From Paracoccaceae bacterium (lineage in GTDB: Bacteria; Pseudomonadota; Alphaproteobacteria; Rhodobacterales; Rhodobacteraceae), in the NCBI GenBank assembly GCA_007128865.1, contig SKWP01000046.1, positions 1-10,720 of the forward strand: a DNA stretch of 10,720 bases. Reading direction: 5' to 3'. Position numbers and translations under genes: made by a program. Below the pieces are notes generated by a model, which was not told the origin of the DNA, made no database searches, and saw only the letters and a list, made by a program, of their open reading frames with translations. This document shows positions 1 through 6,471 of the stretch, piece by piece. The first letter of the stretch is position 1. Each line of letters begins with the position of its first letter.

Positions 1-1
1 C

Positions 2-181
2 GCCGCTGCGGCCGATCTGGCCGGGCCGGCCGAAATCGCCATCATCGCCGACTGGTTCGCGGCCGATTTCGACCGTTTCGGCTATCCGCCGGTGTTGCCG
101 GATGCATCCGCCGAACCGCGCCGGTCGTGGTGGCAGGCTGCCCGCGACCGCTGGCGTACCCTGCGCCGCCGCGGGCCATGA
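2..181 (+). CDS. C-terminal fragment of an upstream protein, possibly a sulfotransferase
   Basis: An open frame enters from the left edge and stops at TGA 179-181, giving the last 59 residues of a protein. Its stop overlaps the ATG (178-180) of the next gene as ATGA, which suggests translational coupling. The fragment has a motif-like stretch WFAADFDRFGYPP followed by a basic, Trp/Arg-rich tail. An aspartate-phenylalanine followed by FGY near the C-terminus resembles the end of bacterial sulfotransferase-family proteins. I infer this from a short motif only, so the call is tentative; it could be another glycan-modifying enzyme. The neighbouring glycosyltransferases fit a role in building or decorating an extracellular glycan. 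Confidence 0.45.
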   Translation, partial: AAAADLAGPAEIAIIADWFAADFDRFGYPPVLPDASAEPRRSWWQAARDRWRTLRRRGP

Positions 182-930
182 GCGTGCAGATCAGCCTGTG
201 CATCCCCGCCTATGAAATGCACGGCGCGGGGGCCGCGATGCTGGATGCCGCGCTTGCATCGGCAGCCCGGCAGCGTGGCTGCGATTTCGAAGTGGTGATC
301 GCCGATCAGGCGCGCGACGACAGCCTGATCCCTGTCTGCGCCCGCTGGGCCGGGCAGATGCAGCTGCGCCGCATCGATACCACCGACACCACCCGCGGCA
401 GCGCCGCCAACCTCAACCGGGCAATCGCCGCGGCACGCGGCCGTATCGTCAAGGTCCTGTTCCAGGACGATTTCCTTGGCCCCGATGATGCGCTGCAGCG
501 CATCGGCAGCGCATTCGACGATCCGGCCGTCGACTGGATGCTGTGCGGCTGGACCGACTGGCGCGGCGCGGGGCCGAGCCGCCATGTTGTTCCCCGGCTC
601 AATCCGATGCTGCCGATGGGCCGCAATTCGGTCGGCCACCCTTCGGCCCTGGCGATCCGGCGCGACAGGGCGCCCGACTTCGACCCTGCCTTCGACTGGC
701 TCATGGACGTGGATTACTACCACCGCTGCCTTCAGCGCCTGGGCCCGCCTGCGATATTGCCCGAGCCGCTCGTCCTGATCCGGCGCCATGGCGCACAGCA
801 CAGCCTCAGGCTGGACGCCGCCCGGCGGCGGGCCGAGGTGCGCCGGGCAATGCGCAAGCACGGCCTCGGGCGCTCACCCCGGGCGTGGATCTACTATCTG
901 ACACGGGTGGTTCTGCTGGGGCATCGTTGA
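178..930 (+). CDS. Family 2 glycosyltransferase (GT-A fold)
   Basis: Predicted to transfer a sugar from a nucleotide-sugar donor to a glycan acceptor on the cytoplasmic side of the membrane. The 250-residue protein starts with a beta strand and IPAY (residues 9-12), as in GT2 enzymes. It continues with the nucleotide-binding strand VVIADQARDD (39-48), a conserved N-x-N-R-A-I-x-x-x-x-G stretch (78-88), and an FQDD metal-site motif with D97-D98 standing for DxD. Near the C-terminus MDVDYYHRCLQRLG resembles the acceptor-side acidic motif. No transmembrane helices are evident, so it is a soluble or peripheral enzyme. I chose ATG 178 because the protein then begins directly at the GT-A fold and overlaps the upstream stop as ATGA; a start at 127 would add 17 residues lying in the upstream gene. 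Donor and acceptor cannot be told from sequence. Confidence 0.85.
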   Translation: MSVQISLCIPAYEMHGAGAAMLDAALASAARQRGCDFEVVIADQARDDSLIPVCARWAGQMQLRRIDTTDTTRGSAANLNRAIAAARGRIVKVLFQDDFLGPDDALQRIGSAFDDPAVDWMLCGWTDWRGAGPSRHVVPRLNPMLPMGRNSVGHPSALAIRRDRAPDFDPAFDWLMDVDYYHRCLQRLGPPAILPEPLVLIRRHGAQHSLRLDAARRRAEVRRAMRKHGLGRSPRAWIYYLTRVVLLGHR

Positions 931-955
931 GGCCCCGCTGCCACCGGATTCGGCA

Positions 956-1813
956 TCAGACCAGGCGCCGGAACCGGCGCGGCAACCTGACCACCGGACT
1001 GCCCGGAATCGGCGCCGGCTTGTTGAGCGCAAACAGCGGCCTTACCCAGCGCTGCCAGCGCCGGGCAATCGGGAAATAGGCATCTCCGTCAACGGGTCTG
1101 GCCTCGGTCACGATGCGGAACAACCGCTTGCGGCGCTCGAAATGGGGCTGCCAGCCTTCCGAAAGCCGGTCGGCATCCCGCATGCGGGCTTCGGCCAGGC
1201 GCTGGTCCACCAGCCCGAAGTGCATCAGATAAAGGTTCGGGTCGATGCGAAAGTTGCGCCCCTTGACCCGGTGGATGCCGGACCCCCAGCGCACCGGGCG
1301 CGTGGCGACAACCGGCTTGGTATAGCGGGCCGAGACATGGGCAAAGCTGCGCTGCTCCAGAAACCGCCGGCTGTGGTCAAGCGGTGCTTCGTCTTCCAGA
1401 TGCTGCGCCACATCGAGACCCAGCGCCGACACGGTGGGCGAGCGCACCATCTGCAGATAGTCGAAGAGCGATCTGCCACAGGCCGGGTCGACGACAAGGA
1501 ATTCATCGACATCGGTAACAATCACCGTGTCATAGCCACGAAACAGCCCGCCGGCAATGTCCGAAAGCAGCTCGGCACGCCGCCTGTCGTTCGCTGCCCG
1601 GCCCGCACGGACATGGGGCAGTCTGAACAGGTTTGTCGGGCGCACGCCCTCCGGCACCGGCTGATCCAGTCCGTCCAGCAGCACGAACAGGTTCTCCGGC
1701 CCGAACATCCGGCCATAGTATTCGATCCACCAGCGCAGGAAGACCGGATCGTTGCGTGCCATTGTCAGGGCACAAACGGATCTCTTCGGCCGTTCGGCCG
1801 TCTGCAAGGTCAT
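956..1813 (-). CDS. Glycosyltransferase-like protein (Glyco_tranf_2_4 / GT92-like)
   Basis: The 285-residue protein opens with VCALTMARNDPVFLRWWIEYY (from residue 13), the typical start of the DUF23/GT92 and Glyco_tranf_2_4 groups. In these the R-N-D/E motif begins a GT-A nucleotide-binding half. A DxD metal motif lies in VIVTDVDEF (D101 and D103). The C-terminal half is rich in Arg, Trp and His (for example FRIDPNLYLMHFG), as in this family. It probably adds a sugar to a surface glycan. Its stop is 25 bp from the stop of the plus-strand GT2 gene, so the two converge. The start ATG (complement of 1811-1813) has a purine-rich GGGAAGGG about 12 nt upstream, a somewhat long spacing. The next in-frame ATG is M18, but it would remove the first strand, so the longer form is preferred. 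Acceptor unknown. Confidence 0.75.
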   Translation of the reverse strand: MTLQTAERPKRSVCALTMARNDPVFLRWWIEYYGRMFGPENLFVLLDGLDQPVPEGVRPTNLFRLPHVRAGRAANDRRRAELLSDIAGGLFRGYDTVIVTDVDEFLVVDPACGRSLFDYLQMVRSPTVSALGLDVAQHLEDEAPLDHSRRFLEQRSFAHVSARYTKPVVATRPVRWGSGIHRVKGRNFRIDPNLYLMHFGLVDQRLAEARMRDADRLSEGWQPHFERRKRLFRIVTEARPVDGDAYFPIARRWQRWVRPLFALNKPAPIPGSPVVRLPRRFRRLV

Positions 1814-1944
1814 CGAACGGAAACACCCTTCCCGGTGGCGCAGATTCGCGCTTCGTGAAAAGTCAAATCCCGCCTTGGAGAAAAATCAATGCCTTTCGGG
1901 TCAATTGCGCCTCATGCCGCAGGCAAGCCCACCTGCCGGTCCTG

Positions 1945-2622
1945 TCAGGCTTCGCGCCTGTCCACGGCTGCACGGGTTGTCGCCTCGAGATGATCCAGCA
2001 GGTCATTGGCCGCCTCGACAGCGCCATCCTCGTCGGACTCGGCAATCGCGCGCAAGGTCCGCACATGATGCACGGCTGCTCCCCGAAACCGTTCCGTGTC
2101 ATTGATGACGGAAAACCAGAACCGACGCGAAAGATTGTGCAGGACCGCCATGTGCTGGCGAAGGACCTCGTTATGGCTGGCCTGCGCCTCGATCTCGTGA
2201 ATGGCCTTGTTGAACTCCAGATAGGAATCCCGGTCACCAGCCGCGACCGCGGCCATCAGCCCGTCGGCCAGACGAACCATTTCTGCGCGCTCGTCGGGCG
2301 TTGCGCGACGTGTGGCAAGGCGGATCATCTGTTCTTCCAGCGGCCTGCGGGTTTCGAGAAGGTCAAGCTGCCGGGTCACATCGATGGGCGCGACAAGCAC
2401 GCCCCGGCGCGGCATGACCTCGACAAAGCCCTCGAACTTGAGCCGCTGCAGCGCCTCGCGAACCGGGGTACGGCCAAGGTTGAGCTCCCGCGCAAGATCG
2501 CTTTCGGACAACAGTTCGTATGGCGCCAGCGTCCGGGTCACGATCATGTGCTGGATCCGCTCATAGGCAAGGTCGGTCAGCGACCTCTGATCCCGCGTAT
2601 CGCCCGCTCCATCCCTTCCCAT
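1945..2622 (-). CDS. GntR-family transcriptional regulator, FCD (FadR-like) subfamily
   Basis: A 225-residue DNA-binding regulator. Residues about 14-80 form the winged helix-turn-helix, with the diagnostic LARELNLGRTPVREALQRL (43-61) and the wing RRGVLVAP (72-79). Residues about 84-215 form the all-helical FCD effector domain. FCD domains usually bind a metal through an Asp and three His; here H142, H186 and H211 fit, but the Asp position appears to be N138. FCD regulators generally bind a carboxylate metabolite and usually repress the neighbouring catabolic genes. I chose ATG 2622 because GAGGTGA lies just upstream and the length is normal for the family. A longer frame from 2703 would run through the predicted promoter and the inverted repeat. 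The gene diverges from the oxidoreductase-led operon, so it is the likely local, probably autoregulated, controller. Confidence 0.9.
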   Translation of the reverse strand: MGRDGAGDTRDQRSLTDLAYERIQHMIVTRTLAPYELLSESDLARELNLGRTPVREALQRLKFEGFVEVMPRRGVLVAPIDVTRQLDLLETRRPLEEQMIRLATRRATPDERAEMVRLADGLMAAVAAGDRDSYLEFNKAIHEIEAQASHNEVLRQHMAVLHNLSRRFWFSVINDTERFRGAAVHHVRTLRAIAESDEDGAVEAANDLLDHLEATTRAAVDRREA

Positions 2623-2645
2623 GCTCACCTCGCTGTTTCCCGGCG

Positions 2646-2674
2646 ACGATAGCCGTTGACAGGATGGGCGACAA
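2646..2674 (-). promoter_or_regulatory. Candidate promoter of the GntR regulator
   Basis: Read on the minus strand, TTGTCG (complement of 2669-2674) is followed after 17 bp by TATCGT (complement of 2646-2651). This is an acceptable sigma70-type -35/-10 pair. Transcription would begin near 2639, leaving a short leader of about 17 nt that contains the regulator's GAGGTGA ribosome binding site. It overlaps the rightward promoter candidate. Called by eye and not tested. Confidence 0.4.
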
Positions 2675-2684
2675 CAGCTATCCA
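2656..2684 (+). promoter_or_regulatory. Candidate promoter of the oxidoreductase-led operon
   Basis: A perfect consensus -35 TTGACA (2656-2661) is followed after 17 bp by TATCCA (2679-2684), a weak -10 that keeps the TAT. The predicted start of transcription, about 2690, falls inside the left arm of the 36-bp inverted repeat. A protein bound to the repeat would therefore block initiation. The weak -10 lowers confidence. Confidence 0.45.
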
Positions 2685-2720
2685 CCTGATCTCCATCTGA
2701 CATATCAGATGGAGATCAGG
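2685..2720. promoter_or_regulatory. Perfect 16-bp inverted repeat, probable operator of the GntR regulator
   Basis: Left arm CCTGATCTCCATCTGA (2685-2700), spacer CATA (2701-2704), right arm TCAGATGGAGATCAGG (2705-2720). The arms are exact reverse complements over all 16 positions. The repeat lies in the divergent gap, directly downstream of the candidate rightward -10 and 11 bp before the ATG at 2732. GntR proteins bind as dimers to palindromes, so the inner ATCTGA-CATA-TCAGAT is the likeliest contact core; the outer part may extend it or take a second dimer. If transcribed whole, it would also form a very stable RNA hairpin next to the GGGAGGGG ribosome binding site (2719-2726). Binding by this particular regulator is inferred from position. 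Confidence 0.65.
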
Positions 2721-2731
2721 GAGGGGTCGTC

Positions 2732-4078
2732 ATGTCGGCAATCGCGCTTGACCGGCGCAGCCAAACCCGTCTGTCGTGCGATGTCCTCGTCGTCGGCGGC
2801 GGCGCGGCCGGCGTTGCAGCAGCGGCCACCGCCGCGCGCCACGGTCTTTCGGTCGTGCTCGTGGAGCGACATGGTTTTTGCGGCGGCGGCGCCGTGGCCG
2901 GCCATTCCGGAACCGTCTGCGGCCTTTACGAAGCGTCCGACAATCTGCGGAATCGTCCGGTACAGGCGGTCTGGGGGTTTGCCGGCGAATTCGTGGATGC
3001 GCTGGAGGCCCGCGGCGGCCTTGCCGATCCGGTCCGATACGGCAAGACCTTTACCCGCGTTCATGATCCCATCGTCTGGCGCGAGACCGCCGATGCGTTT
3101 CTGGCCGATGCCGGCGTGCAGGTCATCTATCACGCTGTTGCGACAAGGGTCCTGGTGGAAGGCGACGAGGCGATCGAGGGGGCCGAAGTCTGGACCAAGC
3201 AGGGACCGGTGCAGATCCGTGCGGGCATGACAATCGACGCATCCGGCGACGCCGATCTGGTCGCCATGGCCGGGATGCCGAGCTTTGTCGGCGACAACGG
3301 GCGGGTGCAGAACCCGACGATGATCTTCCGGCTCATGGGGGTGGATGTTGCAGCCTTCCGCGCCGCCTACGGGGAAGACACGATCATGCCTGCCGCCGTG
3401 TCCGAGATGATCGTGGCGGCGAATGGCTCTGGCGACTACACCCTGCCCCGGGCCAAGATTTGGCTGTTCCCGACCACCCGCCCGGGCGAGCTTCTGTGCA
3501 ACTGCACCCGCATCATCGGTGCGGACGGGCGCGAGCTCAATCCGCTGCTGTGGCGCGATTTCGCCGAGGCCGAGATCGAGGGGCGCCGACAGGCGCGCGA
3601 GTATGCACGCTTCTTCAGGGACCGGCTGCGCGGCTGCGAGAACGCCTTTGTCAATGACATGGCGGTTCAGGTCGGGGTCCGGCAGACGCGCCAGATCGAA
3701 GGGCGGGCAAAGCTCATGAACGCCGATGTAGTTGGCGGGCGCAAGTTCGCGGATGGCATCGCACGGTCGCCCTGGCCGATCGAGTTGCATTCGGGCACCC
3801 GGCCCAAGGTCGAGTGGCTGCTCGACGACGTCTATGAAATCCCGTTCGGCTGCTTCGTGCCCGTCAAGGGGCAGAAGATCATGGCGTCGGGCCGCTGCCT
3901 TTCGGCAGAACACGAAGCCGTCGCCTCGGCGCGGGTCACGGCGCAATGCTTCAGCTACGGCCACGCCATCGGCCACGCGACGGTTGTGTGCCTTCGCGAC
4001 GGCGTGGCGCCGGCCGAACTGCCCGGGGCCGATTTGCGCATGATGCTGAACCGCGACGGCGCGCGGCTGGATGGATGA
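2732..4078 (+). CDS. FAD-dependent oxidoreductase (FAD_oxidored family)
   Basis: A 448-residue flavoprotein of unknown substrate. Residues 17-46 are a textbook Rossmann dinucleotide site: DVLVVGGGAAG with Gly22, 24 and 27, then a beta strand ending in Glu45, which usually binds the FAD ribose. D169-A-S-G-D-A-D175 is the second FAD motif. The C-terminal block with G387-R-C-L-S-A-E-H and a later GHAIGHAT is typical of the PF12831 FAD_oxidored family, where this segment closes over the flavin. Several cysteines occur (for example CNCT in the middle), but there is no ferredoxin CxxCxxC cluster. No signal peptide is evident, so it is cytoplasmic. GGGAGGGG (2719-2726) gives a good ribosome binding site 5 nt before the ATG. 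As first gene after the operator it may catalyse an early oxidation in the pathway; that role is inference. Confidence 0.85.
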   Translation: MSAIALDRRSQTRLSCDVLVVGGGAAGVAAAATAARHGLSVVLVERHGFCGGGAVAGHSGTVCGLYEASDNLRNRPVQAVWGFAGEFVDALEARGGLADPVRYGKTFTRVHDPIVWRETADAFLADAGVQVIYHAVATRVLVEGDEAIEGAEVWTKQGPVQIRAGMTIDASGDADLVAMAGMPSFVGDNGRVQNPTMIFRLMGVDVAAFRAAYGEDTIMPAAVSEMIVAANGSGDYTLPRAKIWLFPTTRPGELLCNCTRIIGADGRELNPLLWRDFAEAEIEGRRQAREYARFFRDRLRGCENAFVNDMAVQVGVRQTRQIEGRAKLMNADVVGGRKFADGIARSPWPIELHSGTRPKVEWLLDDVYEIPFGCFVPVKGQKIMASGRCLSAEHEAVASARVTAQCFSYGHAIGHATVVCLRDGVAPAELPGADLRMMLNRDGARLDG

Positions 4079-4120
4079 AGGCTTCGACAACGACAGCCAC
4101 CGGGCAGACGGAGAATCTCG

Positions 4121-4873
4121 ATGGATGACGAAATCCGGATCGACAGGCAGGGCCCGCTGGCCATTGTGAACCTGAACCGGCCGGCCCGGCGCAACGCGCT
4201 GGGCGCGGCGGGAACGGCCGCACTGATGACGGCCTTCGAGACCCTGGCCGCCGATCCGGACTGTCGCGCCATTGTGCTGACCGGCGCCCCGCCAGCCTTC
4301 TGTGCCGGAAGCGACCTGAAGGAACTCGGCGCGCTCGACGTGCCGGAAATGTGTCGGCACGAAGCGGAAACCGCACGCATGGCAAGGCGGATCGCCCTGT
4401 TGCCGATCCCTGTTGTCGCGGCCGTGGAGGGTTATGCGCTGGGTGGCGGAATGATCCTGGCATTGTCGTGCGATGTGGTCGTGACGGCGCGCGGGGCCCG
4501 CTGGAACCTGCCCGAGGTGCCGAACGGCTGGCTGCCGCCCTGGGGGCTGCAGACGCTGCTGGCGCGGGTCGGCCCCGTGCGGGCGCGGCTGCTGACCTGG
4601 GGCGTGACCGAGGTGGACGGGGCCGAGGCGCTGCGGCTCGGTCTGGCCGACGTGCTGGCCGAAGACGGCACGGCACTGGCAGAGGCGCAGCGCCTGGCCG
4701 AACGGCTCGCCGCGCTGCCGGCCAATGCCGTCCGTTCCACCAAGCGTTATTTCGAGCCCTTCGCCACGGCCGATGCCGAACGACAGGATGCCGAAGCCAG
4801 CCGCGTCTTTGCCGCCGATGCCAGCTGCGAGGCGTCGCAGGCGACCATGGCCAGATTCGCGGTGAAATCATGA
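4121..4873 (+). CDS. Crotonase-fold enzyme (enoyl-CoA hydratase/isomerase family)
   Basis: A 250-residue crotonase-superfamily protein acting on an acyl-CoA. The two oxyanion-hole segments are clear: FCAGSDLKEL (60-69, around A62-G63) and GYALGGG (104-110). E132 in PEV sits exactly where rat mitochondrial enoyl-CoA hydratase has its catalytic Glu164, 20 residues after the Glu144 position. At the Glu144 position this protein has Ile112 (GGGMI instead of GGGCE). With only one of the two acidic residues, simple hydration is doubtful. An isomerase, a dehydratase acting on a special substrate, or another crotonase reaction is possible. GGAG (4110-4113) precedes the ATG by 7 nt. The gene follows the oxidoreductase by 42 bp and overlaps the CoA-transferase by ATGA, so its substrate is probably the thioester made by that enzyme. 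Confidence 0.88.
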   Translation: MDDEIRIDRQGPLAIVNLNRPARRNALGAAGTAALMTAFETLAADPDCRAIVLTGAPPAFCAGSDLKELGALDVPEMCRHEAETARMARRIALLPIPVVAAVEGYALGGGMILALSCDVVVTARGARWNLPEVPNGWLPPWGLQTLLARVGPVRARLLTWGVTEVDGAEALRLGLADVLAEDGTALAEAQRLAERLAALPANAVRSTKRYFEPFATADAERQDAEASRVFAADASCEASQATMARFAVKS

Positions 4874-6471
4874 GCAAACAGGTAGATGCCGCCCGTGCCG
4901 TGGCCGCAATACCCGATGGCGCCACCGTCGCAAGTGTCGGGGTGATCGGGTGGATAACCCCCGATGCGGTGCTCGGCGCACTGGGCCGCAGGTTCGAGGA
5001 AACCGGCGCCCCCCGCGCCCTGACGTTCTTCTTTCCCTGCGGCACCGGCGATGCGATGGGCATCAAGGGGATGGATCATGTCGCCCGTGAAGGGTTGATG
5101 AAGCGGATCGTCTCGGGATCGTTCATCAATCCCGTCGACCCGGCCACGGGCAAACGCCCCGAACTCATGCGGCTTATTCGCGAGAACCGGATCGAAGCCT
5201 ATTCCTGGCCGATCGGCGCCAGCATGCACTGGCTGCGCGAGGTCGCCCGCAAGAGCCCCGGATACATAACCCGTGTCGGCGTCGGCAGCTATGCTGACCC
5301 GCGTCATGGCGGCGGAAAATTCACCGAACGGGCTACCGAGGATCTCGTCCGTCGCATCGAGATCGACGGCGAAACGCTTCTGTTCTATCCCAGCTGGCCA
5401 ATCGATGTGGCCATCATCCGGGCTTCGAGCGCCGATGCACATGGCAACCTGTCGTGGGAAGACGAACCGCTGATCTCGTCCTCCATTGCGCTTGCACTGG
5501 CCGCAAAGGCCAGCGGCGGTCGCGTCATCGCCCAGGTGCGCCGCATGGTCGCCGAGGACAGCCGGCCAGCGACGGCCGTCCGCCTGCCGGGCATATTCGT
5601 CGATCAGGTGGTCGTGGATGCCGACATGATGATGACCACCGAAGTCGCCTATGAACCGGCCTATTTCTCGGGCCGCCGCCTGCCGTTGTCGGCGCTTTCG
5701 GCACCGCCCTTTTCGGTTGACCGGATCATCGCCAACCGCGTGGCAGCCGAAGTCCGGCCGGGAGAGCTTGCGATCTATGGCTTCGGCGCGGCGACCGATG
5801 TACCCTTGGTCATGGCCGAGACGGGGCGCTTTGACGACGGACGGCTGCGCGATTATCCCGCCACCACCGAACACGGCGCCTATGGCGGCATCGTCATGCC
5901 GGGGTGGCAGTTCTCGGCCAACATCAACCCAGATGCGCTGCTGGACGGATTGACCCAGTTCGATGCGATCGATGGCGGGCTGTGCCGCTTTGCGGCGCTG
6001 TCCTTTGCCGAATTCGATGCTGCCGGTCGGGTCAACGTCTCGCGGTTCGGGCCGGCCTGTCCGGGTGCGGGCGGGTTCATCGACATCGCCCAGAATGCCC
6101 GGCGCATCGTGCTTGCAGGCACCTTTACCACCGGCGGACTGCAGGCAGAGGTGGCCGGCGGCGCCCTGCGGATCAAGACCGAGGGGCGGTTGCGAAAATT
6201 CGTACAGACCGTGCAATCCATCACCTATCCGGTGGCGGACGGGGTGGCGCGGCGCGGCCAGGAAGCGCTGATCGTGACCGAGCGTGCCGTGTTTCGTGTT
6301 CTTCCCGAGGGGTTGGAACTGATCGAGATCGCGCCGGGGGTCGAATTGCAACGCGACGTTCTGCAGCAGATGGACTTTGCGCCGGTCCGCATAAGCGACC
6401 CGCTGCCGCGCATGGATGCGGCACATTTCACGCCACCGGCCGGGCAACAGCGACAGGAGCATATCGCATGA
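4870..6471 (+). CDS. Family I CoA-transferase, fused alpha-beta (YdiF / acetate-3-ketoacid type)
   Basis: Moves CoA from a donor thioester (often acetyl- or succinyl-CoA) to a carboxylic acid through a glutamyl-CoA intermediate. The 533-residue chain contains both halves that are separate subunits in AtoDA/ScoAB-type enzymes, as in E. coli YdiF and propionate CoA-transferase. The N-terminal half starts at AAIPDGATVASVGVIGW. The second half contains TTEHGAYGG, where E334 matches the catalytic Glu by position and context (Glu333 in YdiF). It continues with VNVSRFGP, GAGGFIDIAQNA and the AGTFTTGG motif characteristic of the family. ATG 4870 overlaps the preceding stop as ATGA; the frame is open further upstream, but only inside the crotonase gene. 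Its place between a crotonase and a lyase suggests that it activates the imported acid or a breakdown product. The acid itself is unknown. Confidence 0.92.
   Translation: MSKQVDAARAVAAIPDGATVASVGVIGWITPDAVLGALGRRFEETGAPRALTFFFPCGTGDAMGIKGMDHVAREGLMKRIVSGSFINPVDPATGKRPELMRLIRENRIEAYSWPIGASMHWLREVARKSPGYITRVGVGSYADPRHGGGKFTERATEDLVRRIEIDGETLLFYPSWPIDVAIIRASSADAHGNLSWEDEPLISSSIALALAAKASGGRVIAQVRRMVAEDSRPATAVRLPGIFVDQVVVDADMMMTTEVAYEPAYFSGRRLPLSALSAPPFSVDRIIANRVAAEVRPGELAIYGFGAATDVPLVMAETGRFDDGRLRDYPATTEHGAYGGIVMPGWQFSANINPDALLDGLTQFDAIDGGLCRFAALSFAEFDAAGRVNVSRFGPACPGAGGFIDIAQNARRIVLAGTFTTGGLQAEVAGGALRIKTEGRLRKFVQTVQSITYPVADGVARRGQEALIVTERAVFRVLPEGLELIEIAPGVELQRDVLQQMDFAPVRISDPLPRMDAAHFTPPAGQQRQEHIA

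Noticed and set aside
918..980. Two GC-rich inverted repeats near the convergent gene ends: GGGGC/GCCCC (918-936) and GCGCCGG-AA-CCGGCGC (965-980)
   Set aside because: Neither is followed by a T-run on either strand. The first overlaps the end of the GT2 gene, and the second lies in the last codons of the minus-strand gene, where repeated Pro/Arg codons explain it. Not enough to call a terminator.
1814..1944. 131-bp gap between the regulator's stop and the minus-strand glycosyltransferase, checked for a terminator or promoter
   Set aside because: A short CAGGC/GCCTG hairpin (1946-1960) straddles the regulator's stop without a T-run. TTGAC-like hexamers occur on the minus strand, but none has a matching -10 at proper spacing. 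No feature can be supported.
2623..2703. 27-residue N-terminal extension of the GntR regulator, starting at 2703
   Set aside because: It would cover both promoter candidates and half the inverted repeat, encodes no family sequence, and lacks a good ribosome binding site. ATG 2622 has GAGGTGA just upstream.
2685..2720. The inverted repeat as an intrinsic terminator
   Set aside because: No T-run follows on either strand, and it lies between a promoter candidate and a start codon, so a regulatory role fits better.
2705..4360. 551-codon open frame on the minus strand opposite the oxidoreductase
   Set aside because: It is the antisense shadow of a gene with clear FAD motifs. High GC content makes stops rare, and the translation is rich in His, Arg, Gly and Pro with no recognisable domain.
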